Part shown: positions 7,934 to 15,419 of the stretch, piece after piece
How positions within the stretch are numbered: the first letter of the stretch is position 1
Layout of the letters: every line of letters begins with the position of its first letter
Assembly: GCA_049840815.1 (NCBI GenBank)
Contig: JASGJI010000014.1
Coordinates: 124,001 to 188,000 of the forward strand
From: JASGDN01 sp049840815
GTDB taxonomy: Bacteria; Chloroflexota; Chloroflexia; Thermomicrobiales; UBA6265
Length of the DNA: 64,000 nucleotides
Direction of reading: 5' to 3'
The notes under the pieces: model-generated
The model's input: the letters and a program-made list of their open reading frames with translations, nothing else
What the model was told of the DNA's origin: nothing
The model's database searches: none
Translations under genes and position numbers: made by a program

Positions 7934-8614
7934 CTACCCGTTATTGCTGCTCGGCAGGTTCGGGATCAGCCACGAGAGGAAGTCGCCCTGCGATCGCGTC
8001 TGGAGGAGGATGGTGCCTGGGCCAGTAAAATCGACCACAAGTCCTTCGCCACTGAACAGCGTGCTCTTCATGCCACCGATCCGCCGGATCGCGTACCCCA
8101 CCGACTCCGGGAACGCGATCACATGCCCAGTATCGACGGTATAGCGTTCGCCCGCCGCCAGCTCGACAGTATGCAACGCGCCATAGGCGCTCAGCATGGC
8201 CTGCCCTCGCCCGCTCAGCTCCACCATGAAGAAGCTGCTCGTGGTGAAGAACCCCTTGCCGCCCTTCCACTTGGTATCGATCGCCACCGATTCCTCGGCC
8301 ACGAGGAACGATCCGAAGTTCACCAGCAACGGCTGGCCCTGAATGTCGACCGTGACCAGATCACCCGGCAGCGATGGCGCGAAGATGAGTTCAGCCGGCC
8401 CGTTCGGACTGCGGAAGGTGTTCATGAAGAACGACTCGCTCCCCAGCATGCTGCGCTTCAGCGACCGCATGAGCCCACCGGTGGCGTTCGTCTCGATCTG
8501 CACCGTGCTGGTCATGCTGAGCATCGCGCCGCCATCGGCCCGCACGGCCTCGCCGGGACCAATCTGCACGCGCGCAGCGGCGAAGGATGGGCGGTAGAGC
8601 AGTTCCGTTTTCAT
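7934..8614 (-). CDS. AIM24/TIGR00266-family protein
   Basis: This 226-residue all-beta protein belongs to the AIM24 (DUF124) family, widespread in bacteria and yeast mitochondria but with no settled biochemical role. Typical features are the opening Gly-Pro-Gly-Glu-Ala-Val-Arg-Ala-Asp-Gly-Gly-Ala-Met segment, a run of Gly-rich beta turns, Phe-Phe-Thr-Thr-Ser, and Asp-Thr-Gly-His-Val-Ile-Ala-Phe near residue 162. There is no signal peptide or membrane helix. The ATG has AAAAGGA upstream. It stands alone between two minus-strand genes. Confidence 0.85.
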   Translation of the reverse strand: MKTELLYRPSFAAARVQIGPGEAVRADGGAMLSMTSTVQIETNATGGLMRSLKRSMLGSESFFMNTFRSPNGPAELIFAPSLPGDLVTVDIQGQPLLVNFGSFLVAEESVAIDTKWKGGKGFFTTSSFFMVELSGRGQAMLSAYGALHTVELAAGERYTVDTGHVIAFPESVGYAIRRIGGMKSTLFSGEGLVVDFTGPGTILLQTRSQGDFLSWLIPNLPSSNNG

Positions 8615-8672
8615 TGTGGCCGTCCTTTTCCGGATACAGGCTCGCCAGCCCTCCTGCGGTTCTCCAGACAGA

Positions 8673-8709
8673 CGACACCCTGGCAGGAATCGTTCCCGCC
8701 AGGGTGTCG
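8673..8709 (-). terminator. Terminator hairpin after L,D-transpeptidase gene
   Basis: CGACACCCTGGC pairs with GCCAGGGTGTCG, with an inner GGAA/TTCC stem. It lies 23 bases beyond the minus-strand stop at 8732 and just upstream of the AIM24 gene. Confidence 0.7.
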
Positions 8710-8731
8710 GTCGTGCATCCAGGATATCGGC

Positions 8732-9934
8732 CTAGTAGTGGATCACCACCGGCATGCCGATGTAGGCATTGGCATAGAGCCAGTCCGCCACATCCATCGG
8801 CAGGTTGACACATCCATGGCTCATCACCGAGCCGAAGTTGCTGTGCCAGTAGGTGCCGTGCAACGCGTGACCACCCTCGGTGAAGTACATGACATCGGGC
8901 ACATCGGGCACGTTGTAGTACTCACCACCGAGCACGCCTTCCATCGTCTGCGACGGGGTCATGCTCAGGACATAGAAGGTGCCGGTCGGGGTATCGAAGC
9001 CCGGACGTCCGGTGCTGACGTAGGTCTCGAGAACCGGGGTGCTGCCCTGGTAGACGACCATGTACTGTGCCGAGAGGTTCACATCGACCCAGATGCCACC
9101 CGTCGGGGCATCGGAGGCGGCAGCGATCTGCGGCTTCTCCGGCTCCGGCGCGATGAAGAGGGCCTCATCGTAGGTGGGGATATCCCCCTGCGCCGTCGAC
9201 TTCTGGTCCAGCTTGTACTTGTCCGCCAGCAGCTTGCCGACCGGCACCAGGGAGAGCGTGCCGTCCTTCGCCTTGGCGATCTGACCCTTCTCGAAGACCT
9301 GGTAGGTGATGCCGTTCAACGTGTACTGCTCGGTCAGCGGGTTGCCGAGGTAGCTCGCCCCGCCAACACTGTCCCAGTATGTCCAGAAGTCACCAGCAAC
9401 CGTGTGCTTGGTCTCGGAGACGTAAAGAACGGTATCGCTGGCGAGGATCTCGTCCGTCGCCTTCACCGGCAGCCACGCCTGCTGGAAGGCCGTGGCCTCG
9501 GAGGCCGAGCCCTGCTTCGGCGTGGAGAGACCAGCAACCGTGCGCTGGATGGCGATTGGCTGGAGCTCCTCACCGATGTTGGCGATGAAGGCCGTATTGC
9601 CATCGGCATCGCCTTCCGGCCAGTACTCGAATCGTGCGTACTCCATGTACTGCACAACGTGGCCGTTCTTCTCCGAGATCTCGGCCGTGATCGGATTGCC
9701 GAAGGCCGCCGCGCCGCCGCCGTTCCGCCACATGTCCAGGAAGAGCTGGTCCAACGAGTGCCCAGTCTCCGGAATGTAGACGGTGCGCGGAGCGCTCCAG
9801 TCATCAGCCGATGCGTGCGGCATCAGCGGAAGGAACATCGTCAGCACGAGCGAGAGCGCCGCGAACACGGCGGCAATCCCGGCTCGCCCCACACGCTTCG
9901 TCGCAGGCGTTGCCACCCGGGTCACCTGGGGCAT
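8732..9934 (-). CDS. L,D-transpeptidase (YkuD domain), secreted
   Basis: The YkuD domain cross-links peptidoglycan peptides through a Cys acyl-enzyme. The 400-residue protein has a signal peptide (about residues 10-40). Two repeats of about 75 residues follow, each with Gly-Asn-Pro-(Ile/Leu)-Thr near the centre and aromatic surroundings, which may bind the cell wall. The YkuD domain covers the last 130 residues. The catalytic motif His-Gly-Thr-Tyr-Trp-His is followed by Met-Ser-His-Gly-Cys-Val-Asn near residue 374. GGAGGGGG six bases before the ATG at 9934 favours this start; 9946 is also possible. Confidence 0.9.
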   Translation of the reverse strand: MPQVTRVATPATKRVGRAGIAAVFAALSLVLTMFLPLMPHASADDWSAPRTVYIPETGHSLDQLFLDMWRNGGGAAAFGNPITAEISEKNGHVVQYMEYARFEYWPEGDADGNTAFIANIGEELQPIAIQRTVAGLSTPKQGSASEATAFQQAWLPVKATDEILASDTVLYVSETKHTVAGDFWTYWDSVGGASYLGNPLTEQYTLNGITYQVFEKGQIAKAKDGTLSLVPVGKLLADKYKLDQKSTAQGDIPTYDEALFIAPEPEKPQIAAASDAPTGGIWVDVNLSAQYMVVYQGSTPVLETYVSTGRPGFDTPTGTFYVLSMTPSQTMEGVLGGEYYNVPDVPDVMYFTEGGHALHGTYWHSNFGSVMSHGCVNLPMDVADWLYANAYIGMPVVIHY

Positions 9935-9946
9935 CGCCCCCTCCAT

Positions 9947-10377
9947 CGCCACCCTCACACACACACCCTTTCATAATGGCCTCACCCCCAGGCGAGGTCG
10001 ATTCCGAACCGCGACCACCTCCCGTGGCCATCGCGATTCCAGGCACCCTGCTCCACCTCGCATGGCACCCATGTGTCCCAAACGCGCCCGAACCCATTGG
10101 GCAGCCGCGTCCCCTGCCGGCAGTGAGATACTCCCGCTGCCCTGTAAACGTCCATCGCTTGCAGCCGGTTTCGTCCCGACATATGCCTTGGGTCGGACTT
10201 CGGCAGCACTGCACGATCGTCACGCTCAACCGACCCAACGATGTGTACGTACACTATACGCCACTGGTGCCGGATGGGGTAATCCCCAACCGGACCAAAT
10301 CCGTGACTTCCCGGCACACAATCCATGCCGGGCGCAACAATACCACGCACGCCCGGTGGATTCCCGTCCCACACGCA
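9947..10377. other. Gap of about 430 bases upstream of the L,D-transpeptidase gene
   Basis: No gene is supported on either strand. It holds a perfect 12-base palindrome GTGTACGTACAC at 10243-10254. On the minus strand a TATAGT (10258-10253) overlaps it and could be the -10 box for the L,D-transpeptidase gene, but no good -35 was found. Confidence 0.4.
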
Positions 10378-10415
10378 ACAAGGCGGCGACTCCCTTTGTG
10401 GAGCCGCCGCCTTGT
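10378..10415 (-). terminator. Terminator hairpin after the acidic secreted protein gene
   Basis: ACAAGGCGGCG pairs with CGCCGCCTTGT, plus an inner CTCC/GGAG stem with one mismatch and a CTTTGT loop. It lies 29 bases beyond the minus-strand stop at 10444. Confidence 0.7.
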
Positions 10416-10443
10416 CCGAAATCCATGCCCAACCGGTGTCTGG

Positions 10444-11676
10444 CTAGAAGCCCTCGTCCTTGAGCAGGTCGTCCAATGTCGTGAGGTCGGATTGCGCGCT
10501 CTTCAGGTACGTCGACATTTCGTCGAGTGAGGAAGCGTTCGCATCCGGATCGCCGATCCAGACGATGAAGCTCAGCGATGCGCTCATGAAGTTGTTGTTC
10601 ATGCTCGTGAACGCTTTATCAATCTTTTCGTAACCAGCAGGCGCGGTGAGGGTTGGGGATTCCAGCCACCCTCCGACGATCGTCGTCAGCTCATCGAAGT
10701 CGGCGTTGGTCGCGCTGGAACCGAGGCTGATAATCTCGTAGAAGCGGTCGAGCTCCTTCTGTCGGGTATCGACCGTATCACGAACATCGGCAAGATACGT
10801 GTCAGCGTCTTCCTTGCCTCCGCTACGTCCAGACTTCTCGGTTGGGGTCGGGGTCTTGCGCGTCGTCCGGGTTTCCTCGGTCGGCGTCGGCGTTTTGCGC
10901 GAGGTCCGCGACTCCTTCGTCGGCTCCGGGGTCTCCCGCGTCGTGCGGCCACCGGCGCTCTGGAACTCGTCGCCATCGCCGATCGCGATATCGACCGACG
11001 CGAACTTGTTATCGTCGCCAGGGATGAGGATTACCCGGAGATCGCCCGGACGCCCGCCGACCTCATACTCACGGTAGAGCGAGCGATCGGTCACGTCGGC
11101 CAGTGCATCGCTGCTTCCGAGGAAGAGCAGTTCACCGCCATCCAGCTCCTCCGCATCCTCGTCCAGCTCGACATCAGCCGGCAGGAAATCCTCCGCCTGG
11201 GAGAGCGCGCGGGATTCCGTCCAGTCGCGGCTGGCGTTCAGCACGATATGCAGGGCCAGATCGTCCTCGCTCCAGTAAACCTGGATCGACTCGAATCCGC
11301 GAATGTCCTCGTAGATCACACCGGTCGCAAAGTCATCGGCGTCGCGATCATCCGCCGCCTTGCCGAACTCGTCCTCGAAGTCATCGCGCGTGCCACCGAG
11401 CACACCGATCAGCGCATCGTCCGACGAGGTGCCACGGTCATCGCGGGAGGCAGGGGTTTCCTCATCCTCCGGCGTCTGGGTCTCCTCCTCGTCGGGGAGC
11501 TTCTTGTCGCCGTCATCAGACTGGGCGAGCAGCGCATTGACATACGCCAGCGACGCCTCGGCCTGCGCCGTATTGGCCATTGGGGCGGCCGCAGCTGTCA
11601 TCGACAGGGTCGGGGCGAGAAGCCCCACCAGCATCGCGACGAGCACGGCCCACCGAGCAACGATCGTTCGTTTCAT
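10444..11676 (-). CDS. Acidic secreted protein with Thr/Pro/Arg repeats, unknown function
   Basis: I do not recognise the family of this 410-residue protein. It has a signal peptide (residues 1-35) and a very acidic region rich in Asp/Glu/Pro (about 50-85). A globular alpha/beta domain with many acidic residues runs from about 85 to 265. Then comes a basic linker of near-tandem repeats with the pattern Thr-Pro-Thr-Pro-Thr-Glu and Arg-Thr-Thr/Ser-Arg (about 265-305). A C-terminal helical domain of about 105 residues follows. The start at 11676 has GGAGGAG five bases upstream. A surface or cell-wall location is likely; the role is unknown. Confidence 0.7.
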   Translation of the reverse strand: MKRTIVARWAVLVAMLVGLLAPTLSMTAAAAPMANTAQAEASLAYVNALLAQSDDGDKKLPDEEETQTPEDEETPASRDDRGTSSDDALIGVLGGTRDDFEDEFGKAADDRDADDFATGVIYEDIRGFESIQVYWSEDDLALHIVLNASRDWTESRALSQAEDFLPADVELDEDAEELDGGELLFLGSSDALADVTDRSLYREYEVGGRPGDLRVILIPGDDNKFASVDIAIGDGDEFQSAGGRTTRETPEPTKESRTSRKTPTPTEETRTTRKTPTPTEKSGRSGGKEDADTYLADVRDTVDTRQKELDRFYEIISLGSSATNADFDELTTIVGGWLESPTLTAPAGYEKIDKAFTSMNNNFMSASLSFIVWIGDPDANASSLDEMSTYLKSAQSDLTTLDDLLKDEGF

Positions 11677-11899
11677 CGACTCTCCTCCTGGATCTGCACG
11701 GGTAACACGATTGCATGGCTTCCGATCCGTGGGCATCCAGCACGCGAACGTCTTCCATCGGTGCAGGACTCCACAGTCCGCGAGACGAACGACGATCCGG
11801 ATGCATGTGCCTCTGGGAAGGAAGACGCCGATACCCTCCCCGTGGTTCCCATGTCCCACAATGTCCGGATTTCCGATCAGCCTGATCCCCACTCTACGC

Positions 11900-11932
11900 G
11901 AAACGACCGCAGATAGATACTGCGGTCGTTTC
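11900..11932 (-). terminator. Hairpin after ilvE
   Basis: A perfect 13-bp stem (GAAACGACCGCAG with CTGCGGTCGTTTC) and a seven-base AT-rich loop lie 30 bases beyond the minus-strand stop at 11962. Confidence 0.65.
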
Positions 11933-11961
11933 ACATTTCACCGGATCGGGATGAATCGCGC

Positions 11962-12915
11962 CTAGGAACGCGTCCCCGCCGGCTGCCGGACCGGAACCGG
12001 CGTCAGCCAGTCCTGATGATCGGTGGTGCGGGCACGGTAGATATCGAAGAGGCGGTCACTGATCCTGGCCGAGATCGGGCCGCGTATGCCATCACCAATG
12101 ACACGGTTGTCGATCTGCTCGATCCACGCTAGCTGGACGCCAGTGCCACAGAAGAAGGCCTCGTCCGCGATGTAGATCTCGGAGCGGTCGATCGTGCGCG
12201 TGTGGGTGGGGATGCCCAGCTCCTCCGCCAGCGCGAGCACAGTCCGGCGGGTGATGCCCTCCAGGATGTCGCTGCTGATCGGCGGCGTGATGAGCTCGCC
12301 ATCACGCACCATGAAGAAGTTGCAGGAGCTGCCCTCGGCGATCTTGCCATCGCTGTTCAACATGAGCGCATCATCGGCGCCCATCTCCTCCGCCTGGTCC
12401 TTGGCAAAGGACGAGTTGATGTAGGAGCCAGTGATCTTGCCACGGCTCGGGATCGCATTGTCGGAGGCGCGTGTCCACGAGGAGACGAGTGCCTTCTGTC
12501 CACGCCGGGTGTCGAGATAGTCGCCCATCGGCAGCATGTAGACGGCCAGTTCGTCCTTCAGGCCGCGCAGGCGCGGGGTGAGCTGGACAGACGCCTTGTA
12601 CACGAACGGACGGAAGTAGACATCGGTGGTCGGCGTGTTCTGCTTCGTCAGTTCCACCAGCACGTTCGCCACCCCATCCACGTCATAGGGCAAGTCCATA
12701 CGCAGCAACTTCGCCGAGCGCAGGAGGCGGGCAGCATGATCCTTCAGGCGGAAGATGTTGATCGTCTGCTTGTCCTCGGAGAGGTAACCTCGCACGCCAG
12801 CAAAGGCGCCGGTGCCGTACTGGAGGGCGTGGGTGCCGATGCTGATCTTCGCATCGCCGAAGGGCACGATCTTGCCCTCGAAGAAGGCGTACTCCAGAGT
12901 CTCTTCGAATGCCAT
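11962..12915 (-). CDS. ilvE: Branched-chain amino acid aminotransferase
   Basis: This PLP enzyme of fold class IV makes Leu, Ile and Val from their 2-keto acids with glutamate as donor. The 317-residue length is standard. The PLP lysine is probably in Arg-Gly-Lys-Ile-Thr-Gly-Ser-Tyr near residue 170. Family segments include Tyr-Gly-Thr-Gly-Ala-Phe-Ala-Gly-Val-Arg-Gly near the start, Glu-Gly-Ser-Ser-Cys-Asn-Phe-Phe and Leu-Glu-Gly-Ile-Thr-Arg-Arg. The ATG at 12915 has AGGAG at good spacing; the longer frame upstream is not natural-looking. The gene stands alone. I looked for a T-box or leader peptide in the 345-base upstream region and saw neither. Confidence 0.92.
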   Translation of the reverse strand: MAFEETLEYAFFEGKIVPFGDAKISIGTHALQYGTGAFAGVRGYLSEDKQTINIFRLKDHAARLLRSAKLLRMDLPYDVDGVANVLVELTKQNTPTTDVYFRPFVYKASVQLTPRLRGLKDELAVYMLPMGDYLDTRRGQKALVSSWTRASDNAIPSRGKITGSYINSSFAKDQAEEMGADDALMLNSDGKIAEGSSCNFFMVRDGELITPPISSDILEGITRRTVLALAEELGIPTHTRTIDRSEIYIADEAFFCGTGVQLAWIEQIDNRVIGDGIRGPISARISDRLFDIYRARTTDHQDWLTPVPVRQPAGTRS

Positions 12916-13261
12916 GAAAAATGCTCCTCTCGCCCGTTCGGGCAGGACCTGCGGACAGATGGACGGTAAAGGGCGGGAAGCCGGCCGGGCAGCGGCGCAA
13001 GCGGGGAATGGCCCGCGAGCCGGTGGAGGCAGGAATGCGGTCACGCCCGAACGCCCCGGCCACCCCATCCTGTCCTGCGGAATGCTCCGGTGCCGGGGGC
13101 AATTCATGGGCAAGAGTATCGCACAGAATCCCCGCCGTTTCGGGATTCGTTCATGATTGCGATCCGCCCTCGCCACACCGCGCCAGCACCGGACAGGCAT
13201 GCTAGGCTGTCGGCACGAGATCATCCGCCCCGACCGTCCGGTCGTTCACCAAGGAGCCTCC
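12916..13261. other. Divergent intergenic region between ilvE and HAD phosphatase gene
   Basis: About 345 bases with no gene. It must hold promoters for both genes. A small GCCCGAACGGGC hairpin sits next to the ilvE ribosome site and could affect its translation. No T-box signature or branched-chain leader peptide was found. Confidence 0.45.
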
Positions 13262-14131
13262 GTGCCAACCTCGCCCACCGCCCCGATTGCCTCTCCCGAC
13301 GCCGACACCCGCCCGCCCATCGCCATGATCGCGATGGACCTCGACGGCACCATCCTCGAAGCCGGCGAGGTGATCCGCCCCGAGGTGATCGCCGCGCTTG
13401 CCGCCCTCACGGCACGCGGGGTCCGCTGCGTGACGGCAACCGGGCGACAGGCCGCCTTCCAACGCGAGCTCTTCGCGCGCTACGAGATGGACATGGCCTC
13501 CACCGGCATCATCCAGGCGCTGATCGGCGACGAGCGAGAGATCTTCCTGGGAACCACCACGTCGGATGGATACGAGCCGCACGCGGCGTGGAACGATGCC
13601 CTGCGCGCCCGCTGGATCGATCTCTTTCCGATCGCGTGGGGATTGATGGAAGACGCGAAGGCCGAGGCAATCTCTCGCGGCTGGGAGGTGGCGTTCCTCC
13701 AACCGGCGGACATTGCGTATGAGCGCGGCCTGCCAACGCTGGACTGCGGGGACGCCGCACGGGGAGCGTCGCTCTGTCTGTGGGTGCAGGAGCAGATCGA
13801 CCTGCGGAAGCTGCCGCTGGCGACCAACCGGAACATCCGCCTGGTGCAGGTTTTCGATGTGCAGGCCGGCAAGGGGCCGGCGCTGGCCGAACTTGCCCGC
13901 GTGCTGGGCATCCCGAACGCGCAGGTGCTGGCCATCGGCGATTCGAGCAACGATTACACAATGCTGGACCCGCAGTTCAATCACGGCTTCCGCACCGCCA
14001 CCCCGGCGAACGCGGAGGATGAGTTGAAGCAGCTCGTCCGCGCGGGGAACGGCTACGTCGCCGCGGCGGAGGCCGGCCTCGGCACCGTGGAAGCCATCAA
14101 CGCCCTCACCTTCGTCGGCTGCCGGGAATAG
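13262..14131 (+). CDS. HAD-superfamily phosphatase, Cof/IIB type
   Basis: Enzymes of this group hydrolyse sugar phosphates, nucleotides or cofactors such as FMN. The 289-residue protein has motif I Asp-Leu-Asp-Gly-Thr with nucleophile Asp26 and Asp28, a Thr-Ala-Thr-Gly-Arg motif II, and motif IV Gly-Asp-Ser-Ser-Asn-Asp-Tyr-Thr-Met-Leu near residue 223. The Asn-Asp pattern marks Cof-type IIB members. The GTG at 13262 is chosen over upstream ATGs because AAGGAG lies five bases before it. The substrate is not shown by context. Confidence 0.88.
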   Translation: MPTSPTAPIASPDADTRPPIAMIAMDLDGTILEAGEVIRPEVIAALAALTARGVRCVTATGRQAAFQRELFARYEMDMASTGIIQALIGDEREIFLGTTTSDGYEPHAAWNDALRARWIDLFPIAWGLMEDAKAEAISRGWEVAFLQPADIAYERGLPTLDCGDAARGASLCLWVQEQIDLRKLPLATNRNIRLVQVFDVQAGKGPALAELARVLGIPNAQVLAIGDSSNDYTMLDPQFNHGFRTATPANAEDELKQLVRAGNGYVAAAEAGLGTVEAINALTFVGCRE

Positions 14132-14197
14132 ATAGGGCCCTACCCCTTTCCACGCCCCTTGTCGAACCGAGAACGCTCGATGAGATATCCATCAGAT

Positions 14198-14224
14198 TCA
14201 TACGAGATACGTATGCAGTATACT
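14198..14224 (+). promoter_or_regulatory. Promoter and likely HigA operator
   Basis: An inverted repeat CATACG-AGATA-CGTATG at 14199-14215 sits directly before a TATACT -10 box at 14219-14224. It is 37 bases before the higB start. HigBA modules are normally repressed by HigA binding such repeats. Confidence 0.6.
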
Positions 14225-14260
14225 CTCCACGGTATTATTCTTGTCTAGTGGGTGGAAGGC

Positions 14261-14551
14261 ATGTCACGACCTCTCTATCGCAATAGGGATACCGAAGACT
14301 TCGCAAACCAGCAATTTGTGAGACGGTTGCAAGACGTCCCCCGAGAACGTGGATATGCGGCCTTGGCCCGCCTCTACTCGGCCACGACGCTCTTTGACCT
14401 TCGCAATCCGCCCGGAAACCGATTCGAGGCGTTGCGCGGGGACCGCACAGGCCAATACAGCATTCGCATCAACCAGAAATGGCGTGTGTGTTTTGAATGG
14501 GCCGAAGAGACTCGGAGCGCTTTCAACATCGAAATCGTCGACTATCACTGA
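14261..14551 (+). CDS. higB: HigB-like mRNA interferase toxin
   Basis: This 96-residue RelE-fold protein matches the HigB (plasmid-maintenance killer) family, which cuts mRNA on the ribosome. Supporting segments are Arg-Leu-Tyr-Ser-Ala-Thr-Thr-Leu-Phe-Asp-Leu, Gly-Asn-Arg-Phe-Glu-Ala-Leu-Arg-Gly-Asp, Gln-Tyr-Ser-Ile-Arg-Ile-Asn, and the Trp-Arg-Val-Cys-Phe-Glu-Trp strand. The Glu-Ile-Val-Asp-Tyr-His end is typical. The toxin comes before the antitoxin, the usual HigBA order. ATG 14261 is chosen over GTG 14252, which lacks a ribosome site. Confidence 0.9.
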   Translation: MSRPLYRNRDTEDFANQQFVRRLQDVPRERGYAALARLYSATTLFDLRNPPGNRFEALRGDRTGQYSIRINQKWRVCFEWAEETRSAFNIEIVDYH

Positions 14552-14611
14552 ACGATTGCGCGGTTGCTACGGCAACACCGCCTATCGCCCCTGAAGGATG
14601 AGGAGGCACGG

Positions 14612-14905
14612 ATGACACTCCCGGCTGTACACCCCGGATACCAGATTGCTATCGAGCTTGAGGAACTCAACCTCTCTGCCACCCAGGCGGCGAAGACCCT
14701 TGGTATCCCACAGAATCGCCTGACCGAGATCATCCGCGGACGACGCGGCATTACCGCCGATACGGCCATCCGGCTCGCCGTCTGGCTTGGCACATCCCCG
14801 GCCTACTGGATGAATCTCCAGCGCGATTACGAACTGAACCTCGCCGAGCAGACATCCGGAGAGGACATACGCGCCGCAATTGTCCCGCTGCACACCGCAG
14901 CCTGA
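14612..14905 (+). CDS. higA: HigA-like antitoxin, XRE-type
   Basis: This 97-residue DNA-binding antitoxin neutralises HigB and represses the operon. It opens with the family's His-Pro-Gly sequence. A helix-turn-helix follows (Leu-Ser-Ala-Thr-Gln-Ala-Ala-Lys-Thr-Leu-Gly to Ile-Ile-Arg-Gly-Arg-Arg-Gly-Ile). The Ser-Pro-Ala-Tyr-Trp-Met-Asn-Leu-Gln segment near residue 69 is diagnostic of HigA. AGGAGG five bases before the ATG at 14612 sets the start. It follows higB by 60 bases and ends nine bases from the convergent tautomerase gene. Confidence 0.92.
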   Translation: MTLPAVHPGYQIAIELEELNLSATQAAKTLGIPQNRLTEIIRGRRGITADTAIRLAVWLGTSPAYWMNLQRDYELNLAEQTSGEDIRAAIVPLHTAA

Positions 14906-14914
14906 CAGCACCTC

Positions 14915-14933
14915 CTACACCTCGACGGTGTAG
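14915..14933. terminator. Small hairpin at the convergent higA/tautomerase ends
   Basis: CTACACC pairs with GGTGTAG around a TCGAC loop. The hairpin includes the stop codon of the minus-strand tautomerase gene and lies ten bases after higA. Confidence 0.4.
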
Positions 14934-15310
14934 GGCAAGGGCAGTTCATCGCCAGGCATGCCGCGAATCATCCAGTTCTCACGCGGCGTCTCCGTGATGG
15001 TGATCTCGATATCCTGCGGCGCGATCCCGCACGCCGCGCCAAGATTCGCCACGATCCCACGCATGAAGGCCTTCTTCGCCGCCACGCTGCGCCCGGCGAA
15101 CATGCTCACCTCGACGATCAGATACCGTTCCGAACGATCGTCCGGGTAGAGGAAATCCTCCGCATCCAGCCAGCAGAACCGGTGAAAGCGCTTCGCCGCA
15201 GGAAGCTGGAGCGCGTCCTCCGCCGTAGCCGCCGCGTGAATCGCCTCGGAGATCGCCGTCCGCTGTCCGGCATGCACCCCCCGCCGCCCGAAGATCGTGA
15301 TCTGCGCCAT
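14915..15310 (-). CDS. Tautomerase-family protein lacking Pro1
   Basis: This 131-residue protein resembles the longer tautomerase_2 group of the tautomerase superfamily. Supporting segments are Ala-Lys-Arg-Phe-His-Arg-Phe, Arg-Tyr-Leu-Ile-Val-Glu-Val-Ser-Met-Phe-Ala-Gly-Arg-Ser, and a C-terminal Glu-Asn-Trp-Met-Ile-Arg-Gly-Met-Pro-Gly. Active members use the amino-terminal Pro as general base after Met removal. Here Met is followed by Ala, and no in-frame start gives Pro next, so classic activity is unlikely. GGGGGAC precedes the ATG. The gene is divergent from the broken MFS gene. Confidence 0.8.
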   Translation of the reverse strand: MAQITIFGRRGVHAGQRTAISEAIHAAATAEDALQLPAAKRFHRFCWLDAEDFLYPDDRSERYLIVEVSMFAGRSVAAKKAFMRGIVANLGAACGIAPQDIEITITETPRENWMIRGMPGDELPLPYTVEV

Positions 15311-15419
15311 GGGTCCCCCTTGTCGCCTGATAGCCCGGCATCGACACTCAACGCCATGGTCGTGGATTGCGATTGTGCGATCCGGACGCTGGAATGGGCA
15401 ACCATCCATACAAGGAGCG

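Noticed and set aside
8123..9976. Very long plus-strand open frame antisense to AIM24 and L,D-transpeptidase genes
   Set aside because: It is rich in His, Arg and Gln as expected from antisense of GC-rich genes; the minus-strand genes have full family motifs.
12916..13261. T-box or branched-chain leader attenuator upstream of ilvE
   Set aside because: No T-box core sequence and no leader peptide with runs of Leu, Ile or Val codons.
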